Assembly: GCF_005155025.1 (NCBI RefSeq)
Contig: NZ_CP039731.1
Span: 1,984,001 to 2,048,000, forward strand
Length of the DNA: 64,000 bases
Reading direction: 5' to 3'
Origin: Aquitalea aquatilis
GTDB taxonomy: Bacteria; Pseudomonadota; Gammaproteobacteria; Burkholderiales; Chromobacteriaceae
This document shows positions 46,075 through 54,689 of this stretch, one piece after another. A program made the translations under genes and the position numbers. Numbering within the stretch: position 1 is the first letter of the stretch; every line of letters begins with the position of its first letter. A model generated the notes under the pieces. The model ran no database searches, had not been told where the DNA came from, and was given only the letters and a program-made list of their open reading frames with translations.

Positions 46075-48256
46075 GGGAGGGCGTGGCGCGCTGTTGCTGG
46101 CGGCGCTGCTGTTGAGCGGCCCCTGCCTGGCGCTGCCCGGCTTTGCGCAAGTGAAGGCGGCATGGCGCTCGTCGGATGTCATCGTGCAAGACCGCCACGG
46201 CCAGCCGCTGCAGCGCTGGCGGGTGGACAAGCAGGGGCGGCGACAGGACTGGGTCAGCCTGGTCGATACCTCGCCGGCCTTGCGTCAGGCGCTGGTGCTG
46301 TCGGAAGACAAACGCTTCTACCAGCACAGCGGGGTGGACTGGTCCGGGGTGGCTGCCGCGGCCTGGGGCAATCTGTGGAATACCCGTACCCGTGGTGCCT
46401 CCACCCTCACCATGCAGCTGGCCGGCTTGCTGGATCAGCAACTCAAGGCCGGGCGCAATGGCCGCAGCCTGTGGCAGAAAATGGGCCAGAGCTGGTCTGC
46501 CGCCGAACTGGAACAGCACTGGAGCAAGGCGGAAATCCTGGAGGCTTACCTGAATCTGGTGGCCTTCCGTGGCGAGCTGGTCGGCCTGTCTGCCTTGTCG
46601 TCCACTCTGTTTGGCAAGCTGCCTTCCGGGCTGAACCAGGAAGAATCCGCCATCACCGTGGCGCTGATCCGCGCCCCGAATGCAGCAGTGGAAAAGGTGT
46701 CGGCCCGCGCCTGCCAGCTGCTGCACGATCTGGGCCAGTCAGCACGTTGCGATGTGGTGGCCATCCATACCAGCCAGGCGCTGGCGCGCAGCCGCGCCGC
46801 CAATCCGCAGGCCGAGCAGGACGCGCCGCACTTTACCCGCAAGCTGTTGCAGCGCCAGCCCATGGCGCAGGGCGGGGTGGTGCGCAGCACGCTGGACCAG
46901 CCCCTGCAGCGTTATGCCACTAGCGTGCTGCGCCGGCAATTGGCCGCACTGGCGCAGCGCAATGTGCAGGATGGTGCGCTGGTGGTGCTGGACAATGCCA
47001 GCGGCGACATCCTGGCCTGGGTGGGTTCCAGCGGTGCCGCGCTGTCCAGTGCGGCCGAGGTGGATGGCGTCACGGCGCTGCGCCAGGCCGGTTCCACCCT
47101 GAAGCCCTTTCTGTATCAGCTGGCCTTGCAGCGTCGTTATTTGACTGCGGCCTCCTTGCTCAATGACAGCCCGCTGGATTTGCAGACCGGCAGCGGCTTG
47201 TATGCTCCGCAGAATTACGCCAAGGATTTCAAGGGTCTGGTGTCGGCGCGCACCGCGCTGGCGGCCTCGCTGAATGTGCCGGCAGTGCGGGTGATCAAAA
47301 TGGTCGGGCCGCAGGCGCTGCGCGACCGTTTGACGCAGCTGGGGCTGAGCAGCCTGCAACAGGACGGCGAGTATTACGGCTACAGCCTGGCGCTGGGGGC
47401 GGCCGACATCCGCCTGCTGGAACTGGCCAATGCCTACCGCACCCTGGCCAACCAGGGGCGTGCCTCGGCATTGCGCTGGACCATGGCCGATCCGCCGCCG
47501 CGCTGGCAGCGGCAGCTGGATGCCGCCAGCAGCTTCATCATTGCCGACATCCTGTCCGACCGCACCGCCCGCGCGCGCACTTTTGGTCTGGACAGCGTGC
47601 TGTCCACCCGCTACTGGAGCGCGGTGAAAACCGGCACCAGCAAGGACATGCGCGATAACTGGGCGGTGGGTTTCTCGCGCCAGTTCACCGTGGCCAGCTG
47701 GGTGGGCAACAGCAATGGCGAACCGATGTGGGATGTGTCCGGCATGCATGGTGCCGCACCAATCTGGATGGCCGTGCTGGACAAGGCGCAAAGCAGCACC
47801 GGGCCATCGCTGCCACCGTCAGTGCCGGCCGGCGTGGTGCGTCAGTTGGTACGTTACCGTGGTGGCGAGGAGGCCGAGCGCCAGGAGTGGTTTCTGGCGG
47901 GCAGCCAGCGCAGCCTGATCGAGAGCGCGGACAGCAAGGCCACGGCGCAAAGCCCGGGCATCGTGTCCCCGCTGGATGGCAGCATTTTTGCCATCGATCC
48001 GGATATTCCACCGGCCAATCAACGGCTGCTGCTGCGCGCTCGTGGTGTGGTGGCGGCACAGTGGTGGCTGGATGGCAAATGGCTGGGCAAGGGCGCGGCC
48101 TTGCGCTGGTTTCCCTGGCCGGGCCGGCACCGGCTGGAGCTGCGCGATGGCAAGGGCAACAAGGTGGAGGCCGTCGGCTTCGAGGTGCGGGGTGCCATGC
48201 TCAAGCCGCCAGCCCGGCCGCCGGGGCGCAGCACGCCCCCCGGCATGCCGCACTAG
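46064..48256 (+). CDS. pbpC: Penicillin-binding protein 1C
   Basis: Bifunctional class A PBP type. 730 residues: N-terminal membrane segment (ALLLAALLLSGPCLALPG), glycosyltransferase domain (~55-240; catalytic Glu81 in SEDKRFYQHSGVDW and RGASTLTMQLAGLL), transpeptidase domain (~270-600; SxxK at Ser344-Lys347 in AGSTLKPF, SLN in AASLNVPAV, KTG at 522-524) and a C-terminal BiPBP_C domain (~640-720; GSIFAIDPDIPPANQRLLLRARG). It starts inside the end of the alpha-2-macroglobulin gene, so both are translated from one message. Confidence 0.95.
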   Translation: MASKGGRGALLLAALLLSGPCLALPGFAQVKAAWRSSDVIVQDRHGQPLQRWRVDKQGRRQDWVSLVDTSPALRQALVLSEDKRFYQHSGVDWSGVAAAAWGNLWNTRTRGASTLTMQLAGLLDQQLKAGRNGRSLWQKMGQSWSAAELEQHWSKAEILEAYLNLVAFRGELVGLSALSSTLFGKLPSGLNQEESAITVALIRAPNAAVEKVSARACQLLHDLGQSARCDVVAIHTSQALARSRAANPQAEQDAPHFTRKLLQRQPMAQGGVVRSTLDQPLQRYATSVLRRQLAALAQRNVQDGALVVLDNASGDILAWVGSSGAALSSAAEVDGVTALRQAGSTLKPFLYQLALQRRYLTAASLLNDSPLDLQTGSGLYAPQNYAKDFKGLVSARTALAASLNVPAVRVIKMVGPQALRDRLTQLGLSSLQQDGEYYGYSLALGAADIRLLELANAYRTLANQGRASALRWTMADPPPRWQRQLDAASSFIIADILSDRTARARTFGLDSVLSTRYWSAVKTGTSKDMRDNWAVGFSRQFTVASWVGNSNGEPMWDVSGMHGAAPIWMAVLDKAQSSTGPSLPPSVPAGVVRQLVRYRGGEEAERQEWFLAGSQRSLIESADSKATAQSPGIVSPLDGSIFAIDPDIPPANQRLLLRARGVVAAQWWLDGKWLGKGAALRWFPWPGRHRLELRDGKGNKVEAVGFEVRGAMLKPPARPPGRSTPPGMPH

Positions 48257-48312
48257 GGCGGCAGGGCCTGCACTGCAATACAGATCGCGTCGACAGGCCC
48301 TGGCCAGCGGCT

Positions 48313-48963
48313 TCAGCGCTGCCAGTTCAGCTGGGTCCAGCCGTGCTGGGCAGCCACTGCCGCCAGTTTCGGGTCGGCATTCACGGTATGGGCCTGTTCC
48401 ACTGCCTGCAGCAGCGGCACATCGTTGATGGAGTCGCTATAGCCATGGCTGCCTGCCAACGCAGCCCCGTGCTGCGTCAGCCAGTCTTGCAGGCGCAGCA
48501 CCTTGCCGTGTTGATAGGTCAGCACGCTATGGGTGCGGCCGGTATAGCAGCCATCGTGGGTTTCCAGGCAGATGGCCAGAAAGTCGTCCGCCCCCAGAAA
48601 GCGTGAAATCGGCCCCACCAGATGCTCGCCAGTGGCAGAAATCACCAGCAGGGTGCGCCCCTCCGCCTTGTAGCGCGCCAGTGTTTCCCGCGCGGCCGGA
48701 AAGACGATGGGCGCGATCTTGTCGGCGATGAAGCGTTCCACCCACTCGGCCATGTCCGCCATGCTGCGGCCCTGCATCGGCTGCAGGGTGAATTCCATAT
48801 AGTCTTCCATGCGCAGTTCGCCACGGCGGTAGGCTGCCATCAGCTCGGCCTCGCGCGGCAGCATGTCGGCAGCGGCCAGGCCGTGTTCCACCATGAATTG
48901 CAGCCACAGGCTGGAGCTGTCGCCGTCAGTCAGGGTGTCGTCCAGATCAAAAATGGCCAGCAT
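48313..48963 (-). CDS. HAD-IB family phosphatase (SerB-like)
   Basis: 216 residues. Motif I DLDDTLTDGDSSSLW, motif II LLVISATGEHL, motif III and IV region KVLRLQDWL and GYSDSINDVPLL. The cap region between motifs I and II matches HAD-IB, not the PhnX phosphonatase type. Its ATG shares one base with the stop of the ABC ATPase gene, and it is the last gene of the transporter operon. A phosphorylated substrate brought in by the transporter is a plausible target, e.g. an organophosphate; this is inference. Confidence 0.85.
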   Translation of the reverse strand: MLAIFDLDDTLTDGDSSSLWLQFMVEHGLAAADMLPREAELMAAYRRGELRMEDYMEFTLQPMQGRSMADMAEWVERFIADKIAPIVFPAARETLARYKAEGRTLLVISATGEHLVGPISRFLGADDFLAICLETHDGCYTGRTHSVLTYQHGKVLRLQDWLTQHGAALAGSHGYSDSINDVPLLQAVEQAHTVNADPKLAAVAAQHGWTQLNWQR

Positions 48964-49967
48964 CAGCGTACCTCGCGCATGTCGTCGCGGCTGATTTGCA
49001 GCCTGACTTCGGTGCCGGCGGGCATCAGGTCGCTGGCCGTGCGGTTCAGCCGGTCTACCTGCAGGGTGATGCCGGCGCTTTCAATCTGGTAGCGGATGAT
49101 ATTGCCCAGCAGCTGGTGCTGGCGGATGGTGCCGGCCAGGGTGCCATCCTGCTGGCTGTGGCCGTCCAGCACGTGAATGGATTCCGGGCGGATGGCCAGG
49201 TGGCCGCTGATGTTCAGCCCCAGCAGGCGGTTGGTGTCGGCAGCGCCCAGCAGGTTGTAATTGCCCATGAAGCGGGCGACAAACTCGGTGGCCGGTTCGG
49301 TGTAGACGATTTCGGCGCGGCCTTCCTGCTCCACCTTGCCCTGGTTCATCACGAAGATGCGGTCGGACATGGTGAGCGCTTCTTCCTGATCGTGGGTGAC
49401 GAAAATGGTGGTCAGGCCAAGGCGGCGCTGGATGTCGCGGATCTGCTCGCGCAGGTTTTTGCGGATGCGAGCGTCCAGTGCCGACAAGGGTTCGTCCAGT
49501 AGCAGGATGCGTGGCTCCACCACTAGCGCGCGCGCCAGTGCCACCCGCTGACGCTGGCCGCCGGACAATTCGTGCGGGTAGTGGCTCTCCTTGCCGGACA
49601 GCTCCACCAGCTTGATGACCTCGGCCACCTTGCGCTTGATGTCATCGGCCGGGCATTTGCGCATTTTCAGGCCAAAGCCGATGTTCTGCGTCACGTTCAT
49701 ATTGGGAAACAGCGCATAGCTCTGGAACACCATGCCGATGCCGCGCTTTTGTGCGGCCTGGTGGGTGATGTCCTCGCCGCCGACGCAGATGCGGCCGGAG
49801 GTAGGGGTTTCAAAGCCGGCGATCATGCGCAGTACCGTGGTCTTGCCACAGCCGGAGGGGCCGAGGAAAGTCACGAACTCGCCCTGTTCGATACTCATGT
49901 TGAAGTCGTGCACCACGACGTGGTCGTCGAAGCGCTTGTGCAGATTATTGATGGTGAGATAGGCCAT
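48963..49967 (-). CDS. ABC transporter ATP-binding protein (PotA/FbpC/PhnT type)
   Basis: 334 residues from ATG 49967 (AAGGAACC upstream). Walker A GPSGCGKTT (~36-44), Q-loop VFQSYALFPNM, signature LSGGQRQRVALARAL, Walker B ILLLDEPLSALDARI, H-loop VTHDQEEAL, and a C-terminal TOBE-type domain (~260-334). The protein belongs to the CUT1/Fe/polyamine/phosphonate-importer clade. It lies immediately downstream of the two permease genes. A longer reading upstream overlaps the permease gene in another frame and was rejected. Confidence 0.92.
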   Translation of the reverse strand: MAYLTINNLHKRFDDHVVVHDFNMSIEQGEFVTFLGPSGCGKTTVLRMIAGFETPTSGRICVGGEDITHQAAQKRGIGMVFQSYALFPNMNVTQNIGFGLKMRKCPADDIKRKVAEVIKLVELSGKESHYPHELSGGQRQRVALARALVVEPRILLLDEPLSALDARIRKNLREQIRDIQRRLGLTTIFVTHDQEEALTMSDRIFVMNQGKVEQEGRAEIVYTEPATEFVARFMGNYNLLGAADTNRLLGLNISGHLAIRPESIHVLDGHSQQDGTLAGTIRQHQLLGNIIRYQIESAGITLQVDRLNRTASDLMPAGTEVRLQISRDDMREVR

Positions 49968-49993
49968 GCTGGTTCCTTGAGTTCTGTCTGTGC

Positions 49994-50785
49994 TCAGGCC
50001 GTCTTGCGGGCCGGGCGGGCATTGCGGGCGAATACCTGGATCAGCCCCATCGAGGCCCAGGTCACCATGAAGGCGATGATGGCCAGCGCCGAAGGCTCGT
50101 AAGCCCGGTTGGCACCAATCAGCTGCAGATAGGGGCCGAAGGCCGGGCGGCCCAGCAGGCTGGCCATGGTGAATTCGCCAATCACTACCGCAAAGGTGAG
50201 AAAGGCGCCGGACAGGATGGCCGATTTCACATTGGGAAAGATCACCTGCAGCAGGATGCTGGGCCAGCTGGCACCCAGGCTCTCGGCCGCTTCGGTCAGC
50301 GTGCGCACGTCGATGGCCCTGAGGCCGGCATCGACGGAGCGGTACAGATAGGGCAGCGCCAGCGTGACATAGCTGCACATCAGCAGCAGGTCGGTGGCGC
50401 GCTCGTTGCCGGTCAGCGGCAGCCAGGAGCTGCTGTTGTACAGCTTGAGGTAGCCAAACACGATGACGATGGCCGGAATCACCAGCGGCAGCAGGGTGAT
50501 GAACTCCACCAGCGGCCGCAGCCGTGGCAGTTTCAGCTGAATCCAGTAAGCGGTGGGCACCACCAGCAGGATGCCGACGATGATGGTGAGCACCGCCATC
50601 AGCGTGGAATAGCCAAAGGTAGCCTGAAAGCCGGGGTCGGCCAGCACCACCTTGTAGGCCTCGAAGCTGTAGCCGTCGCGGTTCATCTTCAGGCTGAATT
50701 CGAAGGTAGCGATCAGCGGCAGTACAAAGTAGAGGGTGCCGATGGCAATGGCCACCCAGGCGCCCAGTCGGGATGTCGATTTCAT
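49994..50785 (-). CDS. ABC transporter permease (second subunit)
   Basis: 263 residues, six predicted helices. The EAA loop reads EAAESLGASWPSILLQVIFPNVKSAILSG (~175-203), the standard contact for the ATPase. It overlaps the first permease gene by 4 nt and precedes the ATPase gene by 26 nt. Confidence 0.9.
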   Translation of the reverse strand: MKSTSRLGAWVAIAIGTLYFVLPLIATFEFSLKMNRDGYSFEAYKVVLADPGFQATFGYSTLMAVLTIIVGILLVVPTAYWIQLKLPRLRPLVEFITLLPLVIPAIVIVFGYLKLYNSSSWLPLTGNERATDLLLMCSYVTLALPYLYRSVDAGLRAIDVRTLTEAAESLGASWPSILLQVIFPNVKSAILSGAFLTFAVVIGEFTMASLLGRPAFGPYLQLIGANRAYEPSALAIIAFMVTWASMGLIQVFARNARPARKTA

Positions 50786-51696
50786 TCACGCCCCCTTTCG
50801 GCGCGGCTGCGCAGCCAGATATAGCCGGCATTGGACAGGCCGGTCACCACGATCATGCCCAGAGCCAGGGCGTAGCCCAGGTTCTGGTCGTGCAGCACGT
50901 CGCCGCGAATCTGCGCATACAGCAGGATGGGCACGATGTTGAGCGAGCTGCCGGTGAGCGCATAGGCCGTGGCCACCGCGCCAAAGGCATTGGCAAACAG
51001 CAACAGCGCCGAGCCCATGATGCTGGGCCACAGAATGGGCAGGGCAATATGCCACCAGTAGGCCACGCTGCTGCCGCCCAGGCTTTCGCAGGCTTCGCGC
51101 CATTCGGCACGCAGGCCATCGATGGCCGGGGTGACGATCAGCACCATCAGGGGAATCTGGAAGTACAGGTAGGTCAGCGTGAGGCCCAGAAAACTGAGAA
51201 TGGAAAAACCGCTGCCGTAGAGGTCAATGTCGGCATAGTTGCGCAGCAATACCGTCACCAGGCCCATGCGGCCCAGGGTGGACAGGAAGGCGAAAGACAG
51301 GGGAATGCCGGCAAAGTTGGAAGCCACGCCGGAAAAGGTCATCAGCGTGGGGCGTATCCATTGCGGCAGGCCGCCCTGAATGGCGGCCAGCGCCAGCGCC
51401 AGACCGATTACCGTGCCGCCCAGCGCCGAGGCAGCGCTGACTTCAAAACTGATCCAGTAGGCCGACAGAATGCTGTCGTCGAACAGTTTGGCGATATTGC
51501 CCAGGGTGAAATGGCCGTCGGCATCCTGAAACGCGCCTATCATCAGCGTGGCGGTGGGCAGGATCAGAAACAGCAATGCAAACAGGAAAAACGGTGCCAC
51601 GCCCAGCCAGTTGAGCGAAGACAGCGTCAGGCCCTTGCGGATCTGGCCTGTCCCGGGCTCGGGATGGTGGGTGAGGGAATCGGGTGAAGTACTCAT
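50782..51696 (-). CDS. ABC transporter permease (first subunit)
   Basis: 304 residues from ATG 51696 (MSTSPDSLTHHPE; a GAGG lies about 12 nt upstream). Six predicted helices from residue ~30 and an EAA loop EACESLGGSSVAYWWHIALPILWPSIMG (~205-232). A longer upstream reading adds an arginine/proline-rich segment without family resemblance and was rejected. Overlaps the second permease gene by 4 nt. Confidence 0.88.
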   Translation of the reverse strand: MSTSPDSLTHHPEPGTGQIRKGLTLSSLNWLGVAPFFLFALLFLILPTATLMIGAFQDADGHFTLGNIAKLFDDSILSAYWISFEVSAASALGGTVIGLALALAAIQGGLPQWIRPTLMTFSGVASNFAGIPLSFAFLSTLGRMGLVTVLLRNYADIDLYGSGFSILSFLGLTLTYLYFQIPLMVLIVTPAIDGLRAEWREACESLGGSSVAYWWHIALPILWPSIMGSALLLFANAFGAVATAYALTGSSLNIVPILLYAQIRGDVLHDQNLGYALALGMIVVTGLSNAGYIWLRSRAERGRE

Positions 51697-51831
51697 CCGT
51701 GGTGCAGCCTCGTGTACAAGGGAGTGCCCGGCATCAGCAACGGTGGAGCCGGTGGGCTGCCGCTGCCTTGCTGTTGTACTGCCACGCGGGCAGGGTCGGG
51801 TCTGGTCCCTGATGGGTGGGATCAAAAACCG

Positions 51832-51855
51832 TCATGGCCGTTTGCACGGCCATGA
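51832..51855 (-). terminator. Hairpin between binding-protein gene and permease genes
   Basis: TCATGGCCGT and its complement around TTGC. On the reverse strand it is followed by GGTTTTTG. Placed 27 nt past the substrate-binding-protein gene, it likely attenuates transcription so that the binding protein is made in excess over the membrane subunits. Confidence 0.7.
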
Positions 51856-51882
51856 GGTCTGGGTGCTCAGATGCTGGCGGGC

Positions 51883-52980
51883 TTACTTGACGTTGCTGCC
51901 CACCACGCTGTCCCACTGTTTGGTGATGGTGGCCTTGTACACTTCCTGTTGTTCCAGGGTGGGGAACACGGCCTTTTTGTAGCTGGCGGCAGCCGGCAGC
52001 TTGGACAGCAAGTCAGCCGGTACTTTCTTGCGCGCAGCCAGGTCGTTGAAACGGCTCGGGTGGCAATAGCCCTTCAGCCAGCCCAGTTGGCCTTCGTCGG
52101 AGTACAGGTATTCCATCCACAGCTTGGCGGCATTCGGGTGCGGGGCGTAGGCGCTGATGGCCTGTACATACACGCCAGCCACCACGCCGGATTTCGGCAC
52201 CACTACAGCCACTTTCGGGTTGCCCTTCAGGGTGTCGCGGTCGGCCAGGGCGTTGTAGTCCCAGCGTACGATGATGGGGGTAGTGCCCTGGGCCAGCGAG
52301 GCAGCCTTGCCGATCACCGGCACGAAGTTGCCGCTCTTGTTCAGCTGCGAGAAGAATTTCAGGCCGGCATCGGCGGCCTTGGCCGGGTTGCCACCTGCTT
52401 GCGACAGGCCGGCAGCGTACACGCCCATGATGGCCTGGTTGGCGGTGCGCGGGTCACCGGCCAGCGCCACAGCGTTCTTGTATTCCGGTTTCAGGAGGTC
52501 AGCCCAGTCGGCCGGTACTTTCTTGATGATGTCGGTATTCACTTCGAAGGCCAGCACGCCGTAGTAGTCGCCGTACCAGAAGCCATCCTTGTCCTTCACT
52601 TCAGCCGGAATGCTGTTCCAGGTGGAAACCTTGTACGGCTGGATCAGGCCAGCGGCCTTGGCCTGCGGGCCGAAGGACAGGCCAACGTCGATCACGTCCG
52701 GCGCTTGCGGGCCCTTATTGCCCTTGTTGGCCTTGATGGCTTCGATTTCATCGCCGGAGCCGGCGTCCGGATTCAGTTCGTTCACCTTGATGCCGTATTT
52801 GGCCTTGAAGCCGGCCACCAGGTCGCCATAGCCACACCAGTCATGCGGCAGGCCGATGGTGGTGAGCTCGCCTTCCTGTTTTGCCGCCTTGATCAGGCTG
52901 TTCAGATCCTGTGCATGCACAGCGGAAGCACCAACACTCAGTGCGGACAATACAACTGCGGCCATCAGCTTCTTGTTCAT
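51883..52980 (-). CDS. ABC transporter substrate-binding protein
   Basis: 365 residues from ATG 52980 (AGGATGGAACC upstream). Signal peptide MNKKLMAAVVLSALSVGASAVHA-Q, no lipobox. The mature part fits family 1 solute-binding proteins of the FbpA/PotD/PhnS kind: LNSLIKAAKQEGELTTIGLPHDWCGYGDLVAGFKAKYGI and YKNAVALAGDPRTANQAIMGVYAAG. Two cysteines are well separated (Cys in DWCGYG and GYCHPSR). Candidate ligands from gene layout are a phosphonate such as 2-aminoethylphosphonate, a phosphate ester or a polyamine; the sequence does not decide. Confidence 0.88.
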   Translation of the reverse strand: MNKKLMAAVVLSALSVGASAVHAQDLNSLIKAAKQEGELTTIGLPHDWCGYGDLVAGFKAKYGIKVNELNPDAGSGDEIEAIKANKGNKGPQAPDVIDVGLSFGPQAKAAGLIQPYKVSTWNSIPAEVKDKDGFWYGDYYGVLAFEVNTDIIKKVPADWADLLKPEYKNAVALAGDPRTANQAIMGVYAAGLSQAGGNPAKAADAGLKFFSQLNKSGNFVPVIGKAASLAQGTTPIIVRWDYNALADRDTLKGNPKVAVVVPKSGVVAGVYVQAISAYAPHPNAAKLWMEYLYSDEGQLGWLKGYCHPSRFNDLAARKKVPADLLSKLPAAASYKKAVFPTLEQQEVYKATITKQWDSVVGSNVK

Positions 52981-52993
52981 TGGTTCCATCCTT

Positions 52994-53005
52994 TGGACTA
53001 GGTCA
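52994..53005. promoter_or_regulatory. Candidate GntR operator, binding-protein side
   Basis: TGGACTAGGTCA, an imperfect palindrome differing at two bases from the perfect copy at 53179-53190. It lies 14 bp upstream of the substrate-binding-protein start codon. Confidence 0.55.
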
Positions 53006-53178
53006 ATATGAGCAGGGCGATCATAGGCAGTGCAGGTGACGAAATGATGTGAGGCAAGTTTCAGTTCCGTGTCTATTGTGTGAAGTCTTGCGTGCGACCT
53101 GTTTTGGTCATATTCCGACATGCTGTCGCAGGCTTGTCATTTGAGTTTGCTAAACACTAAGCTCCAGTCAAATCAATA

Positions 53179-53190
53179 TGGACTAGTCCA
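53179..53190. promoter_or_regulatory. Candidate GntR operator, regulator side
   Basis: TGGACTAGTCCA, a perfect 12-bp palindrome ending 4 bp before the gntR ATG. HutC-subfamily regulators (e.g. NagR/DasR, TGGTCTAGACCA) use operators of this layout. Binding here would allow autorepression. Confidence 0.6.
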
Positions 53191-53194
53191 GAGC

Positions 53195-53959
53195 ATGTCA
53201 GTAGAAAATAACCAGACACAAGTCGCCCGGATAAGACAGTCCCTGCTGGCACAGATCGAAGGCGGACTGCTGCCGCCCGGCGGCAAATTGCCGTCCGAAC
53301 GCAGCTTGTCCGAGCTGTTCGATACCACCCGTATCACCCTGAAGGATGCTCTGCTGGCGCTGGAGGCCGAAGGCTGCATCTACCGCGAAGACCGGCGTGG
53401 CTGGTTTGTCGCCCCGCCCCGGCTGGAATACAACCCGCAGTACCGGGTGCATTTCCAGCAGATGGTGCAACAGCAGCAGCGGCGGGTGGATACCCGGGTG
53501 CTGTCGGTGCGCAGCATGGTGGCGACACCGGCGATGAGCCAGCGGCTGCAATTGTCGGCGCTGGCGCGGGTGTTGCAGATTTGTCGCCAGCGCAGCCTGG
53601 ATGGCCGCGTGGTGATGTATGTCGAGCACTATCTGAAGCCGGAATGCTTTCCCGGCATCATGAACGAAGACCTGTCGCAATCGTTGACCGAGCTGTACCA
53701 GACGCGTTACGGCCTGCATTACCGCCGTTCGCGCTTCGACATCACTCCGACAGCCGCGCGCGGCGAGGTGGCACAGGCACTGATGCTGGCCGATGGCAGC
53801 CCCATCCTGCGCATCACCCGCATCAACTACGACCAGCAGCAGCGCATCATTGATTGCGATGTCGAGTACTGGCGGCACGATGCCATCCGCTTGTCGGTGG
53901 ACAGCCAGTTGCCGACAGAGCCAGGTGATCTGGGTATTACGGTCATGCCAATGGGTTGA
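53195..53959 (+). CDS. GntR-family regulator, HutC/UTRA subfamily (PhnR-like)
   Basis: 254 residues from ATG 53195. N-terminal winged helix (~8-72; RIRQSLLAQIEGGLLPPGGKLPSERSLSELFDTTRITLKDALLALEAEG) and C-terminal UTRA effector domain (~90-250), ending RIIDCDVEYWRHDAIRLSVD. It is divergent from the binding-protein gene across 214 bp that hold two related palindromes. The resemblance to phosphonate-utilisation regulators is suggestive only. No ribosome-binding site better than GAG lies upstream; an earlier in-frame start is possible but lies beyond the operator. Confidence 0.88.
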   Translation: MSVENNQTQVARIRQSLLAQIEGGLLPPGGKLPSERSLSELFDTTRITLKDALLALEAEGCIYREDRRGWFVAPPRLEYNPQYRVHFQQMVQQQQRRVDTRVLSVRSMVATPAMSQRLQLSALARVLQICRQRSLDGRVVMYVEHYLKPECFPGIMNEDLSQSLTELYQTRYGLHYRRSRFDITPTAARGEVAQALMLADGSPILRITRINYDQQQRIIDCDVEYWRHDAIRLSVDSQLPTEPGDLGITVMPMG

Positions 53960-54108
53960 TGTGTGAATTATTTGTCATTTTTGTCATGAATTAACAATTG
54001 CACACAGTTCCATTACAAATGCTTACCAAGCGATACAGCATGGCTACAGACCGGCAATGACTGCGTGCGACATGCTGCAAGCAGTTCCTCATTTCCGGAG
54101 AGCATTCA

Positions 54109-54624
54109 ATGAAAGCGCAAATCCTGCGTAGTGGCCGCTGGCTGATGCTGGCCGCCGCTGTGTCTGGCCTGAGTGCCTGCGTGGTGGTTCCGCCGCGCAC
54201 CCAGGTCGTCTACAAGCCCGCCCCGGTGGCTGTCGCCCCGCACTGGAATCCTGCCGAACACCCCTATTACGGCCATGCCATGAGCGATCTGCGCCAGGCG
54301 CGTGCTCTGCTGGCGCGTCCGGATGTGCAGCCGGTGCAGGATGACGAGCGCTGGGCCGTCGGTGCCATCGATGCCGCCCTGAAGGAAATGACCCAGGCCT
54401 CGATCCAGGACGGCAAGAACCCCTGGCAGCCACAACCCATCGATACCCGGCTGAACCCCACCGACCGCTTCCATCAGGCCCTGCAATTGCTGGAACAGGC
54501 CCGGCGCGATGCCAGCCACCGCGAGGATGATCCCTGGGTGCGCGATCTGCAGGGGCGCATCCTGCATCACATCGACGATGCTCACCGCGCCACCCAGCAA
54601 GCCATTGCCGACGCACTGCGTTGA
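54109..54624 (+). CDS. Hypothetical lipoprotein, first of two tandem paralogues
   Basis: 171 residues. Lipoprotein signal with lipobox LSAC (Cys24). The mature part is mostly helical, with two recognisable blocks: HPYYGHAMSDLRQARALLARPD (~50-71) and DRFHQALQLLEQARRDASHREDDPWVRDLQG (~120-150). Both are repeated in the next gene. I do not recognise a family of known function. GGAGAG lies at a good distance before the ATG. Confidence 0.8.
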   Translation: MKAQILRSGRWLMLAAAVSGLSACVVVPPRTQVVYKPAPVAVAPHWNPAEHPYYGHAMSDLRQARALLARPDVQPVQDDERWAVGAIDAALKEMTQASIQDGKNPWQPQPIDTRLNPTDRFHQALQLLEQARRDASHREDDPWVRDLQGRILHHIDDAHRATQQAIADALR

Positions 54625-54689
54625 GCCAGGCTGTCATACCGATTTACCGCAACAATAAAAAACGTCGCTTGCAATCAAGGAGAGCAACC

